Below, one piece after another: positions 35,272 through 43,753 of a DNA stretch of 64,000 nucleotides. This DNA comes from Paraburkholderia sp. BCC1886 (GTDB taxonomy: Bacteria; Pseudomonadota; Gammaproteobacteria; Burkholderiales; Burkholderiaceae). Position numbers and translations under genes: made by a program. The number at the start of each line of letters is the position of its first letter. The stretch's first letter is position 1. The stretch lies in assembly GCF_900996245.1 (NCBI RefSeq), contig NZ_CAAJGK010000050.1:1-64000 (forward strand), given 5' to 3'. Under the pieces are notes generated by a model, which was not told where the DNA came from, did no database searches, and worked only from the letters and a program-made list of their open reading frames with translations.

Positions 35272-35317
35272 CGCCTTCGCGGCGCTTTGCTTCGGCAAAG
35301 CTCGCGTCGTGAAGGCG
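35272..35317. terminator. Hairpin with TTCG tetraloop between convergent genes
   Basis: CGCCTTC pairs with GAAGGCG, and inside it CTTTGC pairs with GCAAAG around a TTCG tetraloop. It fills the 62-bp space between ETF-QO and the convergent TPR gene. No T-run flanks it, so a shared terminator is likely but unproven. Confidence 0.45.
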
Positions 35318-35319
35318 AA

Positions 35320-36819
35320 CTACTTCGCGCCAAGCATCGCTTCGATCCGCTTGCGCACTTGCGCCACCACCGGCGCCCAGTCGCCGACCCGCGGCTGCCG
35401 ATATAACTCGATCGAGTCGTACCAGGCCGTGCGCGGCGTCTCATCGCCCCAGAACCACGCGGACACGCGGTCGATCATCAGACAGGTCGGCACGCCGAGC
35501 GCACCGGCCAGATGCGCCGGCCCGCTATCGATCGTCACGACCAGGTCCAGATTCGCCAGCAACGCGGCAACATCGTCGAAACCCGACTGAAAATGATGTG
35601 TCAGGTCGATCACCGGCAGCCCTTGGGCGCGCCATTGCGCGACCGTTTCGGCGCGTCCCGGCGACAGCGCGAACCAGGTCACGCCTGCCACATGCAATAA
35701 CGGCTCGAACTGATCGACCGGCACCGAGCGCCGCATGTCGCGAATGTGCTCGGGATTGCCGTTCCACACCAGCCCGACATTGAGCGTCCGCGCCTGACCC
35801 GCATGGCCGGCCGTGTGCGCAAAGGTGCGCTCACGCCATGCCTCGACAAGCGCAGGCTCGGCGCTCAGATACGGCCCACCCCACCCCGCCGAATCGAAAA
35901 TGCCGAGTCGCAGCGGCAAGCTCATCAATCCGCAATGAAAATCGGGTTGCGTCTCGAGACTCGTTTCGAGCGGCAGATCGGGCGGCAACACGCGTTCGAA
36001 CAGATGGCGCAGCGGCCCGTCGTGTCCGAATACCACGCGGCCGCCTTCGTTGCGCGCACGCTCGGCCAGTAGCGGCAGGAACCGCACGGCCCACAGACAA
36101 TCGCCATTGCCCTGCTCGCCGTACACGACCAGCGTCTTGCCGGCCAGCGACTCGCCCAGCCACGGTGCGCTGATTGCCGCCAGCGCCTGCTGGGCGTTGT
36201 TCAGATCGTCGGCGAAAGCGAGGCGCGATTCGTAATGCGCCCAACCATCGGCGAAACGGCCCGTGCGGATTTCGATTTCGGACAGATCGAACCACGCATG
36301 CGCGTTGCCCGGCTCGGCAGTCAGGACTTGCCGAAGCAAGCACTCCGCCTCGGCGAACCGGGCCTGTTCCTTAATGCACAGCGCCAGCTTGTGGAGCACC
36401 ACGGCATTACCCGGCACGGCGCGCAAAGCCTCGCGCAGCAGCGCCTCGGCGGCGGCGAAATCGTCGCGCTGCTGGACGGCGGCCGCGCGCCATATCAGCG
36501 CATTGGCGTCTTGCGGGTTCTGCCCGAGCAGAAGCGCGGTCGCGTCGTCCACCAGACCCCAGTCGCGCACGATGAAAGCCGTCTGCGCAATCGTGTGAAG
36601 CAGCGCAGCGTCGCAATCGGGCTCCAGTCGATACGCGCGCACCAGCGCGGCGAGCGCTTCGCGCTGCTTGTCTTTATCGCGACTGGCTTGCTGCAGCAGC
36701 CAATGACCATAGGCGAGGCAGTCTGCGGCATTGGCATCGGGCGCGGCGGCTCGCGAGCGCAGCGCGTCGAGTGAGTTCTGGGCCGGATCCGAGTCCGGCC
36801 CGGTGTGCGGATCGTTCAT
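35320..36819 (-). CDS. Tetratricopeptide-repeat protein with glycosyltransferase-like C-terminal domain
   Basis: The 499-residue protein has about five TPR-like repeats in residues 20-215 (for example LIWRAAAVQQRDDFAAAEALLREALRAVPGNAVVLHKLALCI split over two units). The C-terminal half (from VVYGEQGNGDCLWAVRFLPLLAERA) resembles GT9/heptosyltransferase-like folds in TPR proteins, including SLPLRLG and DSGPAHLAGALGVPTCLMI, the usual sugar-nucleotide site. Such fused proteins are often near flagellin or surface glycosylation genes, but no such genes are adjacent here. Enzymatic activity is inferred. Confidence 0.8.
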   Translation of the reverse strand: MNDPHTGPDSDPAQNSLDALRSRAAAPDANAADCLAYGHWLLQQASRDKDKQREALAALVRAYRLEPDCDAALLHTIAQTAFIVRDWGLVDDATALLLGQNPQDANALIWRAAAVQQRDDFAAAEALLREALRAVPGNAVVLHKLALCIKEQARFAEAECLLRQVLTAEPGNAHAWFDLSEIEIRTGRFADGWAHYESRLAFADDLNNAQQALAAISAPWLGESLAGKTLVVYGEQGNGDCLWAVRFLPLLAERARNEGGRVVFGHDGPLRHLFERVLPPDLPLETSLETQPDFHCGLMSLPLRLGIFDSAGWGGPYLSAEPALVEAWRERTFAHTAGHAGQARTLNVGLVWNGNPEHIRDMRRSVPVDQFEPLLHVAGVTWFALSPGRAETVAQWRAQGLPVIDLTHHFQSGFDDVAALLANLDLVVTIDSGPAHLAGALGVPTCLMIDRVSAWFWGDETPRTAWYDSIELYRQPRVGDWAPVVAQVRKRIEAMLGAK

Positions 36820-36876
36820 GAGCGTGATGCGGCGAGCGCTTTCCGTGGGCCGGGTTGCTAAGGCGCGGCCTCGCCC

Positions 36877-37977
36877 TCAGGGCGCGCTTGCTGCGATTTT
36901 CGGCGTGCTCACCGCGACATCGCCGCATTGCGCGCGGTGACGCAGCGCGTGATCGATCAGCACCAGAGCGAGCATCGATTCGGCGACCGGCGTCGCGCGA
37001 ATGCCGACACACGGGTCGTGTCGTCCGAACGTTTCGACGGTGGCCGGCTGGCCCGCCTTGTCGATCGAGCGGCGCGGCGTGCGAATGCTGGAGGTCGGTT
37101 TGATCGCGATGGAAACGGTGATGTCCTGTCCCGTCGAAATTCCGCCGAGCACGCCGCCCGCGTGATTGCCGACGAAACCTTCCGGCGTCAGTTCGTCGCC
37201 ATGCACCGAGCCGCGTTGCGCGACGCTGGCAAAGCCCGCGCCGATCTCGACTCCCTTGACCGCATTGATGCCCATCATGGCGTGCGCGATGTCCGCATCG
37301 AGCCGGTCGAAGAGCGGCTCGCCGAGCCCGACCGGCACGCCCGACGCCACCACGTTGATGCGCGCGCCGATCGAGTCGCCGTCCTTGCGCAGCGCGTCCA
37401 TATACGTTTCCAGCTGCGGCACGACGGCCGCATTCGGCACGAAAAAGGGATTCTCGCGAACCTCTGCCCAATCGACGAACGGCACGTCGATCTCACCGAG
37501 CGCTGCCATATAGCCGCGAATCTCGGTGCCGAATTTCTCGCGCAGCCATTTCTTCGCGACCGCGCCGGCCGCCACCGTGGGCGCCGTGAGACGCGCCGAC
37601 GACCGCCCGCCGCCCCGATAGTCGCGGATGCCGTATTTTTGCCAGTAGGTGTAGTCAGCGTGACCGGGACGGAAAGTCTCGGCGATGTTGCCGTAGTCCT
37701 TGCTGCGCTGGTCCGTATTGCGGATGAGCAGCGCAATGGGCGCGCCGGTGGTCTCGCCTTCGAACACGCCCGAGAGAATCTCGACCTTGTCTTCTTCCTG
37801 ACGCTGCGTAACGTGGCGCGAGGTGCCGGGCTTGCGGCGATCGAGTTCGAACTGGATGTCGGCTTCCGTCAACGCCATGCCCGGCGGGCAGCCGTCGATC
37901 ACACAGCCGATAGCCGGGCCATGAGATTCGCCGAAAGTCGTGACAGTGAAAAGCGTACCGAGCGTGTTGCCGGACAT
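36877..37977 (-). CDS. aroC: Chorismate synthase
   Basis: The 366-residue enzyme converts 5-enolpyruvylshikimate 3-phosphate to chorismate, the last common step of aromatic amino acid synthesis, using reduced FMN. Family signatures present are GESHGPAIGCVIDGCPPG at residues 16-33, RQEEDKVEILSGVFEG, and RGGGRSSARLTA. I use the ATG at 37977 (MSGNTLGTLFTVTTFGESHG), the conserved start; the frame runs open further upstream without similarity. It follows the MFS-acyltransferase gene with a 149-bp gap. Confidence 0.97.
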   Translation of the reverse strand: MSGNTLGTLFTVTTFGESHGPAIGCVIDGCPPGMALTEADIQFELDRRKPGTSRHVTQRQEEDKVEILSGVFEGETTGAPIALLIRNTDQRSKDYGNIAETFRPGHADYTYWQKYGIRDYRGGGRSSARLTAPTVAAGAVAKKWLREKFGTEIRGYMAALGEIDVPFVDWAEVRENPFFVPNAAVVPQLETYMDALRKDGDSIGARINVVASGVPVGLGEPLFDRLDADIAHAMMGINAVKGVEIGAGFASVAQRGSVHGDELTPEGFVGNHAGGVLGGISTGQDITVSIAIKPTSSIRTPRRSIDKAGQPATVETFGRHDPCVGIRATPVAESMLALVLIDHALRHRAQCGDVAVSTPKIAASAP

Positions 37978-38126
37978 GAGCGTGGTCCAAAAGGAATGCA
38001 GGGAAGGCCGTATTATGCCAGCCCGTCCATCGCCCGGACCCGCTTCGGCACCACGCATGCACCGTGTTGGCCATCCGGATAAGGCAAGCCCGGCCGTCTG
38101 GACAAAAGCGCGCGTCGCCTCCAGCC

Positions 38127-40064
38127 CTACTTGCGCGCTCCACGCAATTCGTTGACGGTCTTCTGCAACAGTTCCGGCGTCGCGAGCGCCGGGTCGATCG
38201 GCTCGCCCACCGCCAGCGTCAGGCGGCTCATCACCCCCTTTTGCACAGGCCGCGGCCAGTGCGCGTCGCCGGCGCGCGAAAACACGCTGCCCCACAATCC
38301 GCGCAGCGCCATCGGAATCACCGGCGCCGGCGTGCGGCGGACGATCTCGGTCACGCCATGGCGAAACGGATTCATCTCGCCCGTGCGGGTCAGCTTGCCC
38401 TCCGGAAAGATGCACACGAGATCGCCCTCGGCCAGCGCTCTCGCGCAGCGCTCGTAGGCCTGCGTCAACATGTGTGCGTCCTGATGGGCCGGCGCGATCG
38501 GAATCGCCTTCGCATGACGGAACACCCAGCCCGCGAACGGCGCCTTGAAAATCTGATGATCCATCACGAAGCGGATCGGCCGCGGGCTCTCGGCCATGAT
38601 GACGATCGCATCGACGAAACTCACGTGGTTGCACACCAGCACCGCGGCGCCTTCTTCGGGAATGCGCTCGGCATGCACGAGACGGATCCGGTAGAACGTG
38701 TGCACCAGCACCCACGCTATGAAGCGCAACAGAAACTCCGGCACGAGCGAGTAGATGTAGGTCGCCACCACGATGTTGAGCAGCGCGGTGACGAGAAAAA
38801 TGGCCGGGATGCTAAAGCCCGCCGCGGTCAGTCCCATTGCCATCAGCGACGAGACGATCATGAACAGCGAATTCAGAATGTTGTTCGCGGCGATGATGCG
38901 GGCGCGATGGCTCGGCTGGCTGCGACTCTGGATTAACGCGTAGAGCGGTACGCTGTACAGACCGCCGAACAGCGCGAGCAGGAACAGATCGGCCAGCACG
39001 CGCCAATCGGTCGCACGCAGGAGGAATTCACCGACACCCAGCAGATGTCCCGCGCCCGGCAGCGCATGGCTCGCGAAAAACAGGTCGATGCCGAACACGC
39101 TCATACCAATCGAGCCGAGCGGCACGAGACCGATTTCGATGCGCCGCTTCGAGAGTTTTTCGCACAGCAGCGACCCCAGCCCGATACCAACCGAGAACGT
39201 GCCGAGCAGAACCGTCACGACATCCGGGTCGGCCGACAGAACGTTCTTCGCAAAGCTGAAAAACGACGACAGGAACGTCGCGCCGATAAACCACAGCCAC
39301 GAAATACCCAGCAGGCTCAAAAACACCGTGCGGTTTTCGCGGGCGAGTTTCAGATTGCGCCAGGTCTCGGTGAACGGGTTCCAGTTGATCCGCAGATCGG
39401 GTTGCGGCGCAGGCGTCTGCGGCACCCTGCCCGACACCACGCGCCCGACCAGCGCGATGGCCACGCAGGCGACGGCAAGCACGATCGCGCCGTGCTCGAC
39501 GAGACCCGCCCCCACCCCGCCGACGATCGTGCCGATCAGGATCGCCACGAAGGTACCCATCTCGACCATCCCGTTACCGCCGACCAGTTCGCGTGGCGAC
39601 AGATGCTGTGGCAGATACGAATACTTGACCGGGCCGAACGCGGTCGAATGCACACCCATCAGGAACGTGCACAAATACAGCAATGGCGCGCTATGCAACA
39701 GGAAACCCGCGCCGCCTATCAGCATCACCACGATTTCGAAGCTCTTGACGAGGCGCGTGAGCAGGGCCTTGTCGTACTTGTCCGCGATCTGGCCGGCCGT
39801 GGCCGACAACAGCACGAAAGGCAGGATGAAGATAGCCGAGATCAGGAACGCGGCGGTCGCCGGGTCGACGCCGGAAAAACGCGCCGCCTGAAACGTGACG
39901 AGCGACGTAAAGCCGATCTTGAACACGTTGTCGTTCATCGCGCCGAGGAACTGCGTCCAGAAGAACGGCGCGAAGCGGCGCTGGCCGAGCAACTGGAACT
40001 GGGACTCGTGGTTCGCGTGAGGACGGGCGGCGCGGCGGCCGGCTGGCAGAGGACGATCGCTCAT
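38127..40064 (-). CDS. MFS transporter fused to a PlsC-type acyltransferase
   Basis: The 645-residue fusion has an N-terminal major facilitator domain (about 20-430; FFWTQFLGAMNDNVFKIGF, then about 12 TM segments) like the lysophospholipid flippase LplT. A C-terminal 1-acylglycerol-3-phosphate acyltransferase domain has the catalytic HX4D motif NHVSFVD near residue 478 and FPEGKLTRTG further on. Together they suggest import of a lysophospholipid and its re-acylation on the inner face of the membrane. LplT-Aas fusions are known in other bacteria; here no acyl-ACP ligase domain is fused, so the acyl donor must come from elsewhere. Confidence 0.9.
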   Translation of the reverse strand: MSDRPLPAGRRAARPHANHESQFQLLGQRRFAPFFWTQFLGAMNDNVFKIGFTSLVTFQAARFSGVDPATAAFLISAIFILPFVLLSATAGQIADKYDKALLTRLVKSFEIVVMLIGGAGFLLHSAPLLYLCTFLMGVHSTAFGPVKYSYLPQHLSPRELVGGNGMVEMGTFVAILIGTIVGGVGAGLVEHGAIVLAVACVAIALVGRVVSGRVPQTPAPQPDLRINWNPFTETWRNLKLARENRTVFLSLLGISWLWFIGATFLSSFFSFAKNVLSADPDVVTVLLGTFSVGIGLGSLLCEKLSKRRIEIGLVPLGSIGMSVFGIDLFFASHALPGAGHLLGVGEFLLRATDWRVLADLFLLALFGGLYSVPLYALIQSRSQPSHRARIIAANNILNSLFMIVSSLMAMGLTAAGFSIPAIFLVTALLNIVVATYIYSLVPEFLLRFIAWVLVHTFYRIRLVHAERIPEEGAAVLVCNHVSFVDAIVIMAESPRPIRFVMDHQIFKAPFAGWVFRHAKAIPIAPAHQDAHMLTQAYERCARALAEGDLVCIFPEGKLTRTGEMNPFRHGVTEIVRRTPAPVIPMALRGLWGSVFSRAGDAHWPRPVQKGVMSRLTLAVGEPIDPALATPELLQKTVNELRGARK

Positions 40065-40227
40065 GAAGTTCGCAGAACCGGCAGACAGCGCCGCTCAAGA
40101 AGAAAGGGAAGCCAACAGGCGGACCGGACACAAAAAAGCGCGCTTGCGCGCGCATTCCGACTGCTTCTTTGCTTTGACGGCGAAGCTTGGCGAATCACGC
40201 GCCGCACTCGACCGTCCTGGTTTTCTG

Positions 40228-40701
40228 TCACCGCGCCGGTTGCTGTTCCTGCTGCTGGCCCTGCTGTTCTTCCGGCCAGTCGCGGATATAGGCTTTGAGC
40301 ATGCGGTTTTCGAAACCCTGCTCTTCGACCACCGCTCTTGCGACGTCGTAAAAAGAGATCACACCCATGAGCGTACGGCTTTCCAGCACCGGCAAATACC
40401 GCACGTGATGTTCGAGCATCATGCGGCGCACTTCGTTGACGTCGGTTTCCGGGGTACAGGTGAGAGGATGGTCGTCCATGACCTTGCGGATGGTCGAGGT
40501 GCCGACGCTGCCGTCGTTCTCGCGCAAGGTCAGGATAATTTCGCGGAAGGTCAGCATGCCGACCAGATCGCCGTATTCCATGACGACCAGCGAGCCGATA
40601 TCGTGCTCGGCCATGGTATTGACTGCATCGTGCAGCGTGGCGTCCGGGGTGACCGTAAACAGGGTGTTGCCTTTGACCTTGAGAATGTCGATGACTCGCA
40701 T
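40228..40701 (-). CDS. CBS-pair domain protein
   Basis: The 157-residue protein consists of two CBS motifs (about 7-65 and 72-130) that form one Bateman module, which generally senses adenine nucleotides. Segments such as DIGSLVVMEYGDLVGMLTFREI and RYLPVLESRTLMGVISFYDVA show the repeat. The C-terminus is a glutamine-rich tail (EEQQGQQQEQQPAR). The ATG at 40701 has GGGAG upstream. It is the orphan type of CBS protein common in Burkholderiales; no fused effector domain. It is divergent from the sulfhydrylase gene. Confidence 0.87.
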   Translation of the reverse strand: MRVIDILKVKGNTLFTVTPDATLHDAVNTMAEHDIGSLVVMEYGDLVGMLTFREIILTLRENDGSVGTSTIRKVMDDHPLTCTPETDVNEVRRMMLEHHVRYLPVLESRTLMGVISFYDVARAVVEEQGFENRMLKAYIRDWPEEQQGQQQEQQPAR

Positions 40702-41031
40702 GAGGTGTCTCCCGTAATACCCGCTAGGCATTGCAATGCATGAATGATTTTCGATCCTAGCGGAAAGGCTCATAAAAGGAAAGCGGGCCGCCCACCGGGG
40801 CGCGGCGGCCGCTCGCCGTGAGACGGCAGGTGCGCCGGACGCTTGCCGGACCTTTACCGGAGGCTTGCGACAGCGCCGCGGGCAAGCTCGCGACCGCCCC
40901 GTGAGGCAGCCCCGAACGACCCGCCGCAAGCCCGCACTTCGGGAAAACCGCGCTTGAAGCGGCGTACCCCGGTGATAGGATGGCCGCCACTTTCACCTTT
41001 CGCGAGGCCGTTCGTGGCCTTGCCGCCCAGG
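40702..41031. other. 330-bp non-coding divergent region
   Basis: It lies between the CBS-protein start and the divergent sulfhydrylase start. It is GC-rich and contains the short palindrome GCATTGCAATGC near 40728. I see no tRNA, no clear SAM-riboswitch-like motif and no credible gene. It presumably holds both promoters. Confidence 0.5.
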
Positions 41032-42390
41032 ATGTCCGCCAACCGTTTCGATACGCTTGCGCTGCACGCGGGCGCCGCCCCCGATCCAACCACCGGTGCG
41101 CGCGCCACGCCGATTTACCAGACCACCTCGTTTTCGTTCCGCGATTCGGACCATGCCGCCGCGCTCTTCAATATGGAACGCGCAGGCCATGTGTATTCGC
41201 GCATCTCGAACCCGACCGTGGCGGTGTTCGAGGAACGCGTCGCCGCGCTGGAAAACGGCGCTGGCGCGATCGGCACCGCCAGCGGTCAGGCCGCCCTCCA
41301 TCTGGCGATTGCCACGCTGATGGGCGCCGGCTCGCATATCGTCGCGTCGAGCGCGCTCTATGGCGGCTCGCACAACCTGCTGCATTACACGTTGCGGCGC
41401 TTCGGTATCGAAACGACGTTCGTCAAGCCGGGCGATCTCGACGCGTGGCGCGCGGCACTGCGCCCGACGACCCGCCTGCTGTTCGGCGAAACGCTCGGCA
41501 ATCCGGGGCTCGACGTGCTCGACATCGGCGCGGTGGCGGAACTGGCCCATGCGCACGGCGTGCCGCTGCTGGTCGACTCGACCTTCACCACGCCTTATCT
41601 GCTCAAGCCGTTCGAGCACGGCGCGGACTTCGTTTATCACTCGGCCACCAAATTCCTCGGCGGGCACGGGACAACCATCGGCGGCGTGCTGGTGGACGGC
41701 GGCACCTTCGATTTCGAGGCCTCGGGACGCTTCCCCGAATTCACCGAGCCCTACGATGGCTTTCACAAAATGGTCTTCACCGAGGAGAGCACCGTCGCGC
41801 CCTTCCTGCTGCGCGCGCGCCGCGAAGGTCTGCGCGATTTCGGCGCGTGCCTGCATCCCCAGGCGGCGTGGCAACTGTTGCAGGGCATCGAGACATTGCC
41901 GCTGCGCATGGAGCGGCACGTGGCCAACGCACGGCGCATCGTCGAATTTCTCGCGGCTCACGCAGCGGTCGAAAGCGTCGCCTATCCCGAACTGCCGTCG
42001 CATCCCGATCACGCACTGGCAAGACGCCTGCTGCCGCGCGGCGTGGGCGCCGTGTTCAGCTTCAATCTGCGCGGCGACCGTGCCGCCGGCCGCCGCTTCA
42101 TCGAAGCACTCTCGCTGTTCTCGCATCTCGCGAACGTGGGCGATGCACGCTCGCTGGTCATTCACCCCGCCTCGACCACGCACTTCCGGATGGATGCCGA
42201 CGCCCTCGCCGCGGCCGGCATTGCCGAAGGGACGATTCGCCTGTCGATCGGACTCGAAGACCCGGACGACCTGATCGACGATCTCAAACGCGCGCTGAAG
42301 GCGGCGCAAAAGCCTGCACTAAAGCCTGCGCAGAAAGCGGCCGCACCCACCGCACCCGCAGCCAATCCCTCGCGCCCGGAGTCCGCATGA
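41032..42390 (+). CDS. O-acetyl-/O-succinylhomoserine sulfhydrylase family (PLP, Cys/Met metabolism)
   Basis: The 452-residue PLP enzyme belongs to the cystathionine gamma-synthase family. It has YSRISNPTVAVFEERVAALE near residue 58, the SGQAALHLA cofactor loop and the lysine-containing SATKFLGGHG that binds PLP (about residue 209). It would make homocysteine from O-acetylhomoserine and sulfide (MetY/MetZ type); which acyl group is used is not certain. I chose ATG 41032; a GTG at 41014 has a better ribosome site (GAGG, 6 nt) and would add 6 residues. The last 40 residues are a low-complexity KPALKPAQKAA-type tail. Its stop overlaps the next gene. Confidence 0.85.
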   Translation: MSANRFDTLALHAGAAPDPTTGARATPIYQTTSFSFRDSDHAAALFNMERAGHVYSRISNPTVAVFEERVAALENGAGAIGTASGQAALHLAIATLMGAGSHIVASSALYGGSHNLLHYTLRRFGIETTFVKPGDLDAWRAALRPTTRLLFGETLGNPGLDVLDIGAVAELAHAHGVPLLVDSTFTTPYLLKPFEHGADFVYHSATKFLGGHGTTIGGVLVDGGTFDFEASGRFPEFTEPYDGFHKMVFTEESTVAPFLLRARREGLRDFGACLHPQAAWQLLQGIETLPLRMERHVANARRIVEFLAAHAAVESVAYPELPSHPDHALARRLLPRGVGAVFSFNLRGDRAAGRRFIEALSLFSHLANVGDARSLVIHPASTTHFRMDADALAAAGIAEGTIRLSIGLEDPDDLIDDLKRALKAAQKPALKPAQKAAAPTAPAANPSRPESA

Positions 42391-43232
42391 AGCTCACCGT
42401 GCAGGGCAAACCCGCCTATGCGTACACCGGCGGCAAACCGTTCGACGCTGGGCTGCCGACCGCCGTGTTCATTCACGGCGCAGAACACGATCACAGTGTC
42501 TGGGCGCTGCAAACCCGTTACTTCGCGCATCACGGGTTCGGCGTGCTGGCGGTCGATCTGCCCGGTCATTGCCGCAGCGCCGGCCCGGCCCTCACGACGG
42601 TAGCCGCGCTGGCCGACTGGCTCGCCGACCTGCTCGACGCTGCGGGCGTCGCACGCGCGTTCGTCGCCGGCCACAGCATGGGCTCGCTGATCGCACTCGA
42701 CTTCGCGGGCCGCTATCCCGAACGTGCGACGCATCTAGCGTTGCTGGCGACGGCCCTGCCCATGGCCGTCTCCGACGCGCTGCTCGACGCCGCCTTGCAC
42801 CGCGAACCGGAGGCGATCGGCATGGTGAACGTCTGGTCGCACTCCACGTCCGCCGCCAAACCCTCGTGCCCCGGCCCGGGATTCTGGCTGCATGGGATGA
42901 ACCAGCGGCTGATGGAACGCGTATCGTCGAACGGCGAGCCGCAGTTGTTCCACACCGATTTCACCGCTTGCAACACCTATGCGGATGGACTTGCGCGCGC
43001 CGCGCAGGTGCGCTGCGCAACGCGGCTGATAGTCGGCCGACGCGATGCGATGACGCCGCCGCGCGCCGCCCAGACGCTCGCCGACGCATTGACGCAGTCG
43101 GGCGGCAAGGTCGACACCATCACGCTCGACGCCGGTCACGCACTCATGAGCGAGCAGCCCGACGCCACTCTGGATGCGCTCTTTGCGTTCGCCTCGACGC
43201 CGTCGACACTGTCGTCCCATACGGCCGGATAA
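42387..43232 (+). CDS. Alpha/beta hydrolase
   Basis: The 281-residue hydrolase has FIHGAEHDHSVW as oxyanion region, GHSMGS with the nucleophilic serine, and a late histidine in DAGHALMSEQPD. The ATG overlaps the stop of the sulfhydrylase gene by 4 nt (ATGA), so the two are translationally coupled. A role with homoserine esters is tempting, because homoserine O-acetyltransferase MetX is itself an alpha/beta hydrolase, but this protein is shorter and lacks MetX hallmarks that I can see. A generic esterase is the safe call. Confidence 0.85.
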   Translation: MKLTVQGKPAYAYTGGKPFDAGLPTAVFIHGAEHDHSVWALQTRYFAHHGFGVLAVDLPGHCRSAGPALTTVAALADWLADLLDAAGVARAFVAGHSMGSLIALDFAGRYPERATHLALLATALPMAVSDALLDAALHREPEAIGMVNVWSHSTSAAKPSCPGPGFWLHGMNQRLMERVSSNGEPQLFHTDFTACNTYADGLARAAQVRCATRLIVGRRDAMTPPRAAQTLADALTQSGGKVDTITLDAGHALMSEQPDATLDALFAFASTPSTLSSHTAG

Positions 43233-43392
43233 GCGCTGCGAACCGTCACGATAGCGGCTTCGACAGCGTCGCGCCATCGGCCGAATGGCCAGGTTGCGCG
43301 CGTCGACGGCTAGCCGCACAATGGCCCACGCCTGTCCCGCTTCGGCGCCGCAGGCAGGGGAAATCGAAAAGCGTCGACCTTGGGAGACGAAG

Positions 43393-43713
43393 ATGGCTCA
43401 AACCGCGCATACCGACCACTTCGCGAGTTTCGCGGAGTTCTATCCGTACTACCTCAGCGAACATCGCAATACCGTGTCGCGCAGGCTGCATTTCGTGGGC
43501 TCGCTCGCCGTAATAGGATGCCTCGCGATGGCGCTCGCGACGGGCGACTGGCTTTGGTTACCGGCAGCCGTCGTCTGCGGATACGGGTTCGCATGGGTCG
43601 GGCACTTCTTCTTCGAGAAAAACCGTCCCGCCACTTTCCGTCATCCGTTCTATAGCCTGATGGGCGACTGGGTGATGTTCAAGGACATCTGCATCGGCAG
43701 AATCGCGTTGTAG
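43393..43713 (+). CDS. Mpo1-like / DUF962 small membrane protein
   Basis: The 106-residue protein shows the DUF962 pattern: FAEFYPYYLSEHRNTVSRRLHFVG at the start, one or two hydrophobic segments (about 36-65), then GHFFFEKNRPATFRHPFYSLMGDWVMF. Yeast Mpo1, of this family, is a dioxygenase in phytosphingosine alpha-oxidation; whether bacterial copies act the same way is not known. Conserved histidines in the two motifs could bind iron. Start ATG at 43393 with GGGAGACGA upstream. Confidence 0.85.
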   Translation: MAQTAHTDHFASFAEFYPYYLSEHRNTVSRRLHFVGSLAVIGCLAMALATGDWLWLPAAVVCGYGFAWVGHFFFEKNRPATFRHPFYSLMGDWVMFKDICIGRIAL

Positions 43714-43753
43714 CGCCGCGCAATGGCTTCGACTTTCGGCCCGGCGCGAAGCA

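Noticed and set aside
35320..36819. Flagellin glycosylation island
   Set aside because: Only one TPR/glycosyltransferase-like gene is present; no flagellar or sugar nucleotide genes surround it.
40702..41031. SAM-responsive riboswitch before the sulfhydrylase gene
   Set aside because: I could not recognise SAM-II or SAH riboswitch core motifs; the region is just GC-rich.
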